Shown: piece by piece, positions 18,960 through 31,500 of the stretch
How positions within the stretch are numbered: position 1 is the stretch's first letter
Layout of the letters: each line of letters opens with the position of its first letter
From: Lepeophtheirus salmonis
Taxonomy: Eukaryota; Arthropoda; Copepoda; Siphonostomatoida; Caligidae
DNA length: 64,000 nucleotides
Assembly (NCBI RefSeq): GCF_016086655.4
Contig: NC_052140.2
Span: 12,834,001 to 12,898,000, forward strand
Reading direction: 5' to 3'
Program-made: the position numbers and the translations under genes
Notes under the pieces: generated by a model
Seen by the model: only the letters and a program-made list of their open reading frames with translations
Told to the model about the DNA's origin: nothing
Databases searched by the model: none

Positions 18960-20400
18960 CTTTGCTTTATTCATAAGAGATGAATATGGCCAGAATATTT
19001 TCACTTTTTGAGATTTATTATACAAACATATTTTCGTTTTTGACAAATTAGTTAAAGGTTTGATAATAAGCAAGACTATTTTTTTTTACATAAAAAATAA
19101 ATTGGACAAAAAATGGCTCTGTTTGGGAGTGGTCAACGGTCATTCATAAAGTTTGTCTCCTTTGGGGCTATTTTTGTTGCAATCATATAGAAAATTGCAT
19201 TACATAGTGTTTCAGACAAGGCCACCTTACCTGAGACCAAGGGTTGGAAAAAGTGGACACTAGAACTGATCTTGAGAACCACATTAATAGTAGGGATCAG
19301 AATAGTACTTAATTTTTAAGTTACGTACTTTTTGAACAACCCTTACTAGATTCGCGATTCGCGGGTTAATGACTTTGTCACGCCTCTGCCATCAATTGAA
19401 ACTTTTTCTTCTATTGTCATGCAAATTGTTTCTCATACATATAACTTGAGGCCTTAATAAATGTAAGAGATACCTTGGAGCAAAATAAGGAGCAATATAT
19501 TGCAATGTTTGTTAATTATTTTTTATGCAGTCTTTTTTTTTTTTTGCATTTTATTTAATTCTAAAAGTTATGGAATTTGTGTAGGTGAACAGAGAAAACA
19601 AAAATACAAGATTTTCTTATTTTAAATTAGCCAAAGTTAAAGATCTAATATACAAAAAAACATATTTAACCCACATATGGATAATGCTCATCGGTGTCAC
19701 AAGGGCACAGCGTTTTCGAATATTTTTTTAGTCAGGACACCTTTCAAAAGTGCATAAAATTCAAAGCACCCAACTTTAAAATGACACTTTATAGCCTAAA
19801 TATAAATGTCCTGTTAATTTGGACGAGACAGTAATGAATAGAGTATAATACGAAGTGAAAATAATGAATAAGATTAAGTGTGTTATAAACTATCACTCGA
19901 TTTGACAATTTATGCCGCATGTTCGTCCCACAAAAATTGTTGGATTGTCATAATATAAAAAAATATCGGGAGAATAATTGCTCCTGGGCCTTTGTGAAAT
20001 CAAATGTATTTTTGCAGTAACAATATGTAGGTAAGTTACAAAAAAAATTCAAACGCACAATTTTCTTTGTTAACCTGTTTTATTCAATAGGTACTCGTAA
20101 AAAATACATTTTGATACCAAAATCATGTCTATTGCATTAATATTAAGGAAGTTATGACCCATTTGTCTTAATCTTTTTTTTTCTATTGTTTATATGATGG
20201 CCTATTATAGCAAAATCTGTGATCTGACATATTTATCTATATTTCACTACAACAGGACAACTTTTTTAACCATCAAAAGAATTGAATGCAATTTTCAGGA
20301 ATTACAGAGTACATTATTGTGAAAAAAATGTTGCTTATAAATACTTGGAATTGAATTGTATATATTGTATAATTGACCATCTTCTAGACTTCCACTCACG
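18960..20400. other. AT-rich intergenic sequence, nothing recognised
   Basis: No protein-like ORF on either strand. ACAGATAAACTTTGCTTTAT at 18953-18972 is a repeat end shared, in either orientation, with 34258, 36998, 49215, 49620 and 51630. Confidence 0.4.
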
Positions 20401-20648
20401 TCCACTGCAAGTCTTTTTCGCAATGCAGTTTGGCATTTTGTAGCACATCTACAATGTACTGATCACTGCAGCCACGGTAAACCTGGTGGGCTAATAACCT
20501 GATAAGGTGTACTTGAGACAGATTTGTATGCTTAATTTTATATATTTATTTATGAAAAATGAATTTAAAATCCTTTCATTTGTATTCATGTATGAAATGT
20601 TAGGTTTTTTTTTTTTTTTTTAAATTAGAAGTCAAAATATAAAAGAGC

Positions 20649-20692
20649 AGCCCAGTGTGCCGCGGCACCTACTTTGAGAAACGCTGATTTAG
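20649..20692 (-). repeat. hAT-like transposon terminus
   Basis: Read on the minus strand, CAGCGTTTCTCAAAGTAGGT followed by GCCGCGGCACACTGGGC is the typical end of hAT elements (CAG.G.TTCTCAAA...GCCGCGGCAC; family knowledge). A partner end was not identified with confidence. Confidence 0.5.
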
Positions 20693-21110
20693 TATACATC
20701 CTGGATTTGGCTTTGACGAGCTTTTATCTGTTCCATGAATCAAAAAGGATGCCAGATCAACGATCCACTACTAATCGGGATTAGGTTGAATCAAGTGTAT
20801 CATGTGATTACAACCCATATCAAAAACTGGATGACAATTTAAATTATAATTTAAACTCTTGATTCAGCGTAGGAAATAAGTTATGGTGGAACAAGGGATA
20901 GATTATATCGATAATTACATTTAATGAACTTTTCTGATTAGTCATTATGATCAGAGTTGTTATCCAGATCGCATTTAGAAAGTAGGTACCTTGATAGCTC
21001 TTTCATATGCCATATACGGCTTACTGTTTTTTTATAATCAGCTATAGGCATTGTTACCCATATCAATGTTCTGAAGGTTGATTGATTGAATTCCAATGAA
21101 GCTTGGTAGT

Positions 21111-21181
21111 TGTTAACTTATATTAGTTTCTAAACAAAGCGCCAGAGAGTGACGCCATCTTGCAGCAAAATAATACACTTC
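21111..21181 (+). repeat. Dispersed repeat family I, copy 2
   Basis: TTATATTAGTTTCTAAACAA, AGCGCCAGAGAGTGACGCC and CTTGCAGCAAAATAATACAC. Matches 12395-12472 with few mismatches. Confidence 0.55.
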
Positions 21182-21765
21182 TCGGTATAATAATACTATA
21201 AAAATATTAGTGTATTTTACTCACATAGAGGGGGCTGTGAAAATCCTTATCAGTATATGCCATTTTTTTAAAACAACAAGCTACGGACTGTCAACCCCAA
21301 CTTGCAGATAATATATATTTTTTAGTTTGTTTCACCCCCATTTCTAGAGTTGAGTAGTTTATAATAAAAAAACGAGAAGAATGTGAGAGCAAGACACTTG
21401 AATTAAGACACTTGTTCATATCGGTTGCTGTTGTATGGTTTTGGGGGAAATAAATGATTTACTCCATTCAGAATATCATTAGTATATAAAAAAATATCAT
21501 AATTATATTGCAAATCCTATATATTTATTTTATTATGCATTTTTAAAAAAATTTACACCACAGATAGCCGATAATTCATTCTCCAGAAGGAGAAGTTAAG
21601 ACCACTACGATCGAGGGAATAATGAACAAGAATGAAGAAAAAGCATTTACAAAACAATAAGAATGAGCTTATTAATATCAGCTGATTTTGGTGTTTTTTC
21701 AGTTTCTGTTTATCTTTCTGTTAATGACATGCCAGAGTTTTCGCAGTTGGAAATCTGAGTAGCAG

Positions 21766-22130
21766 GGGCCTTTCTAGAATTTATCAACACCATTATAAAA
21801 TCCCATATATATTTATAAGTCTGTTTTTGGTGTGTTATCGAGCATGGAATCCAAAACGGTGCAACAGATCAGTTTGAAATTTAGCAAGTAGACGTATAAA
21901 ATAACCAAGTATGTTCCTATAATATTTTTGGGCCCGTTTTTTAGATGAAAAAAAACCCGCCTTCTCTCAATTGCTTCCCTCTGTCATTTCTACATCCATC
22001 CCTTTTTTTCTACCTTCATTCTTTGTTTCTATTCCCCTCTATTCAGCTCTGCAAAACGGGTATCCTATATCAGAAACTTTTAAGGGGATCCACCCCCTCC
22101 CATGGGTCTATCGACGCCAATGCTGAGCAG
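21766..22130. repeat. Family C element, diverged copy
   Basis: Shares with 4635-5163 the core TTTGAAATTTAGCAAGTAGA and, with 59200-59400, the C/T-rich stretch CATTCTTTGTTTCTATTCCC and CTCTATTCA. The short open frame 21945-22136 is only this repeat read through. Confidence 0.5.
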
Positions 22131-22341
22131 TGTTAAAATGTTCCAAAGCGACATCTAATTATAAAGTGTGTGTACTCAATATAATGAAACGTCATGACAG
22201 CTAAGTTGTTCTCTACCTAAACATTCTTTAAATTGAGAGGGTTACGGCGTTATTTTTTGGTTTTTTTTTTTACATATCTGGTACATCTATAATTTTTATG
22301 AATTAAAACAAAATGTACAGTGATTGTAGGTAGTCATTTTC

Positions 22342-22347
22342 TTTATT
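22342..22347 (-). terminator. Candidate poly(A) signal AATAAA of the RIN/Sprint-like gene
   Basis: Minus-strand AATAAA 61 bases beyond the stop codon at 22408-22410. Correct spacing for a 3' end, but in AT-rich DNA chance is possible. Confidence 0.45.
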
Positions 22348-22407
22348 GGAATAACTAGACTTGGGATATACTTATATGTATTCAAAAATAAACATTAATA
22401 ATAACTT

Positions 22408-22532
22408 TCATGAATTGAGCTGCTTTAAGGGAGGCAGTAAAAAAGATATGTCTTTGCGCTTGTAAACGAGAACAGTTTGATCCTTTTGAAGGCAATCCTG
22501 ATTAAATTCGTAGAAAACATTCAACGCTTGTT
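22408..22532 (-). CDS. spri: RIN/Sprint-like gene, last exon
   Basis: Acceptor TTTCTTTTAG, phase 1. Encodes EQALNVFYEFNQDCLQKDQT, VLVYKRKD, ISFLLPPLKQLNS and stops at TGA 22408-22410. The strand-forming VLVYKRKD corresponds to the FxFVYKRxx near the C terminus of RIN Ras-association domains. Confidence 0.8.
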
Positions 22533-25500
22533 CTAAAAGAAACAAAAATGTATTTAGTAAGTTATTTATCATCAACGGTGAAGTTGTAATTGTATTAGGG
22601 GTGACCTTACGGCATTCGCAGAGGCGGGGGGAGGGGGATTATTTTTTAACATAAATAAAAAAACTTTTTTTCTAAAATTGAAATTAAATTATTTTTGGGT
22701 TGACCTTAAATTTTAACAAGTGACCTAATTGACCTGTTTTGTCTTGAATTTTTTGTGAAGGCATTTTTTTTTTTTTTTTTTTTTGGGGGGTCCTCGCTCT
22801 GTGGATGCCCCTAATAAATAACTGTTCCTCCTCATTTATTCAAATAACAATCACATTGAAAGTTGCGGGAACAGCAGCTCTTAAAATTCAATTGAACAAC
22901 GTAACTCAATGGAGAACGCGCTCGGTAGAAATTATTATCTTGAACAGGATTTGCTTAGATTCATGCCCGGTCGTTCCTAGAGAGGGAATGCACTTTATTT
23001 ATAAGGAATTTCAAGACAATTTTAGGTCAGATGGAGTAAATGTAATACTTAAAGTGAAGACGCACTAACAATTAGAAGTAGTTCTTTCACTTATTACAAT
23101 TTGACAGAGAATCCACTATAAATCATAATTTATTTCAAAAGTTTGAATAATCACTCGATTAAGCAAGAATGGGAACGCGCTCATTGATTCTAAAAAAGTG
23201 TAAGAGCGCACTCGCAAAATGGGGGTAGTGAGCTGGAAAGAGAGAGAGCGCTCTTGATTTCTTTAGTGGCTCTAATGTTTTGATATGACGTCATTAATAT
23301 TAAACTGCTCCCCCAATTTTGAGCGTCCTTCACTATAGACGGAGTTTGCGGTATGAACAGGGGCCAGGCTACCTCAAGATTGGTCACCCTTATTGGTATT
23401 AATCTTACCGCCTTCTTCAGACAAGCATGAGAGATCAAATTCCTGCGAATCCTTCAGGTTCTTTTCTTCTTGAATCATTTTGATCAAATCCGTCTTGGAT
23501 ACAGTTTTATTGAGATTGAGCTTGGAGCGCAGGAGTGAGCCATCATTCTCATTGGGGATGAGAACAGTGACCATGGAAGAAGATAAATCCAAGGAATCAT
23601 CCGAGTTTTCCATATCCTATAAAAAAATTATTTTAAGGCCCATTTCATTTATTGAGTCAATTTTTAATGTCTTACCCATTTGGACTCAAATTTACCAAAT
23701 ATACAACTCTGACGAAATAGAGAAGTTTTGACACGTGAACGAAAGGCCACAGATGATGAAACAATGGATAAATATCTACGAGATTCTCCATCAAGACAAT
23801 ATTGAGGTAAAAGACAGAGAACATACTCCATCTGTGACCGAAACCAGTCTTGGCAGTTATAGCGATTGAGAAATTGTGAGACGTAGGACTTGAGCCTTGT
23901 GTCCAAAGTCTCATCTCCATCTTTACCCTTGAGCTAAAATAGATATTTATGAGTATATATTAAAAAAAACCAAAAAAACATTACTTATAACACATGGGCT
24001 GAAAAGTCCTGGCTTAACAAAGAAAATATGTTTTTGTCGTTGAAATTGACTATTTTAAAATTACTCTTATTTTTTATTCACTTAACGGACCAAAGTACCG
24101 AGTTTCACAGATAGATGGATCTATTTTTTTAATTTTACCTCATTTTCAGTTTGTACCAATCTTCAAAAGAGAGCTGTCAAAATCTAATGACAATCTGTTC
24201 GATTATTTGTGAGTTATTCTGCTAATAAATGAACTATTGAGAGGGAAAAAAGAAACCAGCTTTACTTTGTTAAGCCTAGGACTTTTCGGCCATGTGCTAT
24301 ATGGAATTCAACCTACCATTCTTTGAATAAATTGTAGAGCACTCAAAAGGTGTCCTATTTTCTTGCTCGGAGAAAACTCTGAATTGATCTTAAGGAAGTA
24401 TTTAAAAGTAATTTTATGTATCTTTAATTCGTCCTTTTGAAGTGCCTTATCATCCAAAACATGATTACCAAGAACAGACAATAACTTCCCATATAAAGGC
24501 TTGAGAACAATGTCATATAAAACCTCTTCGTAAATGGAGTTTAAATTCATGCACTCATTGGATTTCAGCTTTAAGAAAAAAAAATAAAAAATGATGGATT
24601 CTTAAGTACTTAAATCAAATGAACTAAACCTTTTTTCTCTCATTTTGAATAATGCTCTTGAGACTTCCCTCACCGGATCCAACCAAATAGTTTCGAATTC
24701 CGTTCAAAAACTGCCGCACATTTCGAAGTAAAATTCTAGATTCCACCTCCTTGCTCTCGCATGTACAAAGTATAAATTGCTTGACTAGAGTACCGAAGGT
24801 AGAACTTTCATTTGCATAGAGTGAGTTGATGTAATTTTGAATCTTTTGAGAAGCATGGATCTCTTCTTTATCTAAGAATATGAATAAAGACCATTTGAAG
24901 ATTTTATTAAAACACTTTTATGAGTGTTGAGACTCGGTCCTAAAACGAGTTGGGCACTATGTAATTTTTAGAGACCGATTTGGACCGGGGAGCGAAATTT
25001 AATTGTTTTTAAATCGTGGTTGATTTTCAGTCTCATTTTATGGACCGATTTTATCCACTATTCAGATATTATGAAAGGTGTATACATATGAAACACATTA
25101 AACCTCGTATGACGTCATGGTACCAAATGTTTGCAATGTGGAAGCAAATACATGACGTCACACGCAATTCATCTAAAAAATCGGTATTGATTGGTTGGAC
25201 TGCACAGCGTTACATTACCAACAAAACATGTACACTAAATTTGTTGTCAGCTGTCGATTTTTCTGCCCCCCCCCTCTTATCAATGTTCTGAACATTGATT
25301 GGTTGAATTTGAATTCACTCTTGTTACACTCCGTTAGTCATCATCCTTTTTATAACGCAGTTAGTGTATTGGGTAAAAAATAAATCCCAAAAATAAAACG
25401 TATTTAATTATATGATAAACAGTTGACCAATTATAATAATTACATACATTATTTAAATTTTGCATTATTTTTGCAGCTATTTCATCCATTTTGAACTTAT

Positions 25501-28500
25501 AAGTACCAATAATATAGGTAAAATGTATTCTATGAATAGAATACATCGAGAAAAAAATAAATCCTTACTTTGAAGTAATCTTAAATATTTGAGAATTAAA
25601 AATTAATTATTGTTAAAACACCATTTTCACAATAAATAATTTGTTATTCTTATAGTAACGGCCTAAATTCTTTAAAAGACCGAATTAGTTTGGTTCAACC
25701 AAAGTTATAACAGTCTCTGACTAAACTAGAATTTCCGAACCTAGGCCAACACTAATTGTTATCTCTTACCGATATCGATATATGTATCATAGTTCCGGAG
25801 ACAGAGCTCCTCCTTGTTGAGTTGACTGGATGTGGTTGTAGTCGTGGAGGACGTATTATTGTTCTTACTACTATTTAGAGATCCGTCATTGGAGGAAGAG
25901 CCTTTGCTTTTATTGCTATGATTCATTGGATTCCTCTCTGATTCTTCTTCAGCCTCTTCCTGCTCTTCTTCTTCGAACAGATACTCCCAACTCGACGAAT
26001 CCACTTGCCCCTCATGAAAACTAGCAAATTCTACAAAAATAGATTGTAAAATATTGTCAGTACAGGATTTTATAGTGACTCAAAGGAAGGAATACTCTAA
26101 TACGGAGCTAGGTAATTTCGCCTTAAACCATTTAAAGCCAATTTAACTCAAGAAGATTTCTCCTTTATAAACTAATAAATGAGGTTTATAATATGTTGTT
26201 ACAAGGGCTTCAGAAGGGGGTCGGATGGAGGGACTGTGTATATACCCCACTCCCAAAAAAAAGTAAATACATTTTTACTATTTTTAGCTAAAATTGATGT
26301 TCCTTTCGAATTTTTTTATTTGAAAATATGTAACTATAAAACGCATTAAATAGTTGTTATCTGTTGACAAAATATTTTGGAATTATGGCCCAAAAATTTC
26401 AATGTATACATACTAGTGTTGGGTTTCGGTCTGGAAATCCTAGCCCGGTCTGAGACCGTCTTATTTTTTATTGGACCAATTAGCTCGGTCCAACAAAAAA
26501 GCTTGGTCATGACCATTTTTATATCAAAATTCGCTTTAGATAGGTCCAAAGGATAAATTGTTTATAACTTGACATCATTTGTTTTTCAAGTACAATGACG
26601 TTATACGAAGTTTAAACAGAGATAGCTCGGATTAATATTGATCCCGCCGTCTCTTATATGTATACAGTATTTTTTCTAAAACTTATCGTTAACTTTTTTC
26701 TTTTTTTCCAAAAAAAACAAAAAAACGAATGATAGTTGATCTAGAAAAAAAAGAAGATCTCTCTTAATATATGAGACTGAAAAAAATCTTTCAATAAATT
26801 GAGACCGAATCAAAATCGGTCTACAAAAGTAAGACCAAAATAATCTGTTCACGGTCTGGACTTAAAAATCGTTCAAGAAAAAATCACGTAAGACCGAATC
26901 GAAAAAAAAAAATTCTGTGCTGGACCGAGTTTCAACACTAATACATAGCATTAAAATCCCACTTTGTAATGAGTTCCAAGTATAGACAAAATGTGTTAAT
27001 ATTATTAGTATAAAAAGAAAAAATAACAAACACGACAACAGTTCCAATAGAAGAAGTGCTTATCACTTATCATTAGACATGATGGATATTTCATATTGAA
27101 AATACTCATGGATTGACGAACATGCATCATATGAGGCAAGAGCATTAGTTAACAATTATTTAACACGTTTTATAATAGTGCATTTGATTAAAAAGTTCTA
27201 AGGGAATATCCATTTCTATCAAAATATTTGACAATAACGACAATAAACTTCGTGCATTTCTGTTTATCTTGATGAGGTCTTGGAGCCACATCTATATAAG
27301 CATTTGGACCACGTGATAATTGCTCACAAACACAAAAATGTACACTGTGTTTGGTTGTCAGCTGTCGATCTTTCCTCTTCTTTCATATAATCAGTGTTCT
27401 TAACATTAATAGGTTGGACACTAAATAATTGTTATCAAGTTGTGAAAAATGATCAACTTATATATTATTGAATAATTATTCCATATATCTTATTTTAACT
27501 ACCAACTGATTTTGGGCCTTTTATGTGTGTTTCTTTTTAAGAAAGAGGTTGCGAGATACAAGAAAGGAAACGACGTTTTCATAAAAAAATCATTATAATA
27601 TAAAGAAATAATTATGTTTTAATAATAAAAAATTGGGGGATTTATTGTTTCGGCATCGGTAATTTGTAAAAATGTAATCTTATTATCCGGATTCTATTTT
27701 ATTAAGATCCGAACGTCGGCTAAAATGCTCATACAATTTGAGATAAGTATATGTCTTAATTTGGTTTGGCATACCCGAAATTTACTCGTATATTTAGCTC
27801 TAAATATCTGAAGAGACTCGGATCCGAGAAAAAACGGATCCTTCCTTTCATAAGCCCTTCTTAGTTAGTCAAAAAAAGAAATGGGGAAAAAGAGGAATTT
27901 AGAGTATTCCTTGCCCAAATAAACAAACCTTTATTAGATGCTGTCCGTTGAATGTATTTATTAATGATAAGACTAAATCTCCTTGTTTCTTGAACCAATT
28001 TGGGCAAGGACTTCTTACGAGAGGGCTGCATAACAGGGCCACAACTTATTTTTCTAGGTTTGACATTAATATTTTCAGCACTACTGGACTTTTGTACCCG
28101 TTTAAAATGCGTGATTGAGTTTCTTCTCAGAGGGTAATTGTCTTTTGATGAGGATAAGACTTCGTTGTTATTCACCTCTGTCTCATGGGTTCCAAAGGCC
28201 TGTTTCATACTATTTGCTTCTTCTATAGCTGAAAAAATAATAAAAAAATACTTAAATTCATTTTGTTAAATATATAAAGTTGTAAATTAAACCAAAAATC
28301 AACATGGTCAACCTGACAATTTGAAAAATGTAGCAAGTAGATATTTATGGAGCTAGGTATTTTCGCCTTATACTATCTTGCCTCAGGACATTTTGCCTCA
28401 AGGATATTTTCGCCTTATACTATCTTGCCTCAGGACATTTTGCCTCAAGGATATTTCGCCTTAATATTTAAATAAATGAGACTTATATGTCATTTTAGTT

Positions 28501-31500
28501 ATTTTTGGTCAAAATTGATGTTCATTAGGAACTTTTTAATAAAAATATGTAATGTAGATTACTGCAAAATAGACAAAATGGTTTTATTCTCTTGGAAAAA
28601 TGATGGAATTTAAGTCCTAAAATTTCAATAAATGCACCAACAAAATCCATTATCTCAAAAAATTGTGAACAGCTGTGGAAATATTTCAAATTTATTTTCC
28701 AACATTTTTTTTATGTGATTTTTTATTTTTTGTCAATAACTGTGGATTTTTAATCTTTTTCAAAAAAAATAATAATTTTCTATGAGTACCTATGGATTTT
28801 GATTTTTTTTTTCAAAAAATTTCATATTTAAAATTTAATTATGTCGAAAAAATTTTAATTTAGCCTTTTTTTCAAAAAAGAAGCCCCTACGAATTGATAT
28901 GGACGCATATCGAAGAAGTATCCATGGTGAAGTCCCCTTTTTATTAGCCTTACAACATTGGTGCCCCCTGCTCTTATAGGTCCACATAAATTAACCCTAT
29001 TTATATAAGTAATTATACATATAATGGTGTTGATAATTTTTGGGGCTACGATCCCTCCCCAAATGAAGAAAACCCTGTGACCAATTATAAAAATGCTTTA
29101 AATTTACAACCTTAATCAAAACATACTTAGAGTGTTTGGCTCGGATGATGAACTTCGTGACGAATCAGGATCTATTGAGTCGTACACTTCCGTATCCACA
29201 GCATTTTCCAGAGCATCCAAAGGATCAGAATAGAGCTCTTTTTCTTTGTCTTCCATGGATTCCACATCGAAATCCGTGAGACAAATATCAATTATATCTT
29301 TGGAACTGGCACTATCACAAATGATTGAGGATGAAGTAAAAATATTGGATGAGATGAGGGAACGAAGACAGGATGAAGACTCTTCAGTATCCTCTTCTTC
29401 ATAATCCTCATGGTTAAGAACTTTATCATCCTCATCATAGCTCGGACTCAATTGGATTATTTTATCCTCAGAAATGGGACTTGCCGAACTCATTTTCAGT
29501 TTTCGATGTAAATACTGTTTGAATTTTTTCTCAGACTGAGAGAGTGTTAGATCCTTATCCTCCCAAATGTCCTCATAGTCGGAAATCTTGTCAGTGATGG
29601 AGCTACGGTTATAGGATGAGGATATTGAGGGATAATCGCTGGGAGATCGAGAAATGTGACTGTTTCTCTTTGGGAGTTGAATGACTGGAGATATTGGTTT
29701 TTGATGATGACTTAATCGACGATTTGGATGAGGTTCCATGAATGAATACTGAAGTAAATCCGTGATATCTACATAAATCATATGGAAACTAAATTATTAT
29801 TTTTGTTTAATAAGATAGGGTGGGTTTAAAAGTTTAAGGTATGATCGTAAGCATTACAGGTCTTAGGTATAAATTCCACCTATGCAGCGTTAATTTGGAA
29901 ATAAATAAAATGGGTGGTAGAACCGGACCAAATATCCATGGGTGTAAACTGAGTGAGTCGATGGACCACGGTCTGTACCGACAAGAATTAGAGAAAGAAA
30001 ACATGTGACGTCACATCCTTTTTTATAATAATATGTATGAATTATGATAATTCATTTTGTTGCTATTTTCAAAGGACAACTCTATGCCTCTGCAGGCCGG
30101 TTGTATAATTTTAAAAGCTTTTTTTGTGGTCTATGTCTTAAGTCCGCAGACCGATGCAGGACCGAGTCACGTGTCTAGGGATTTATTATTGGTTCATTTT
30201 TTTGGATTGACCCAGTGAGTCGATCACGTGATCCACTCAGACCCATAATTATAGACCTACCAATCACTGGTAGTAGATAATGTTGTTTCAGTCCAGTCTG
30301 TACTAGAACTGATTAAAAAAAAAAAAAAAAAAGTTGTGTGACATAATAAAGGACTGAACTTTATAAATTTTACGATTGATATGTAGCCTCAACCGAACTG
30401 AGACTAAACTAGACGGTACACCAGTCTTCAGTCCTAATTAAGGACTGACACAATACTATACTAGACTAAAGAGTCTACTAGGAAAGATGCGACAAACATT
30501 TAATATATTTAAAACGCTCTATGTTCATCATCTGACTCACGTCATTGTTTTATAATTTGCGTGCTCAACATAAGTCCCATCCCTAGTCATTTTTTGATTG
30601 AATGTGGATGTGAATTAGTGAATATAATTTACATATGTGTTTTTTTGTTTCATTTTATTGCAAACCCCTTGTCCCCTCATTCCTTACACGGGGAAGAGAG
30701 CATTATATACACAGAGAGTACACTTATTTTCAGAAAATGCATAGGTTGACATAAACAATCATCTTTAGTATATCTAGGTAGTGTTTGACTGGATAAAAGA
30801 TTATACGTAGATATACTAAAGATGTTACTTCGCTTACGATAAAATAACCTATGTATGTAGTTATCAGCTGTCAATCCTCTCGTCTCGCTTGATGGCTATT
30901 TCATAATTTATTATTTTTGATAAATAAGCAAAGTAATAAGTTATTATATACCAAGATTAATAGAAATACTAGGTTATACAATAACGCATCTACGACTGAT
31001 GTTTGACTTCCACCACGCTTTTAATATTAACCTGATAGTGTATGAGTGGTTGTGTGTTTTGCCAAAATCTGTTTTTCTTCCCTAACAGTCGGTACGATAC
31101 ATTAAATTGAAAATTCTATCAATAGCGACGTCAAAGACTAAGAGTGGTTGCGTGTTTGGTCAAAATCTGTCTGTCTTGCCGTGCAGTCTGTACAATACAT
31201 CAGATTGAAAATTCTACCCGATTACATGATGGTCTAACGTCTTATTTCTATTAACCTTGTTCTGTAATTATGCTCCGTTTCCAAAAGAACAGGAATCCAA
31301 TCTCTTGTTGATACCTCCTTGTTTATATAATATATATATATTGTCCATTTTATTATTTAAGGGAAGAAATTTGGCTATGATATAGACATATAAACATATA
31401 GCTACGCTTTTAATAAAATAATACGAAGCAATATTATAACACAGTATCGAAAAAAATACTATGTATGTTAGTATTTAATCATATTATGTAATTCATTTTC

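Noticed and set aside
22805..23068. Open plus-strand frame in the last RIN/Sprint intron (…CPVVPREGMHFIYKEFQDNF…)
   Set aside because: No recognisable motif, no clear splice borders, and the first part is repeat-like. Kept only as a note.
23185..23290. GAGCGCTC palindromes and TGACGTCA-like sites as promoter elements
   Set aside because: TGACGTCA also occurs inside dispersed repeats (16735, 36970, 52600), so it follows the repeats and not a gene start.
23672..23920. Alternative minus-strand frame through the VPS9 core exon (starting MEMRLWTQG)
   Set aside because: The phase from both neighbouring exons selects the other frame, which also matches VPS9 helices.
25759..26004. Acidic/Ser-rich frame read as a separate small gene
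   Set aside because: It is an exon of the RIN/Sprint-like gene: borders and phase fit both neighbours.
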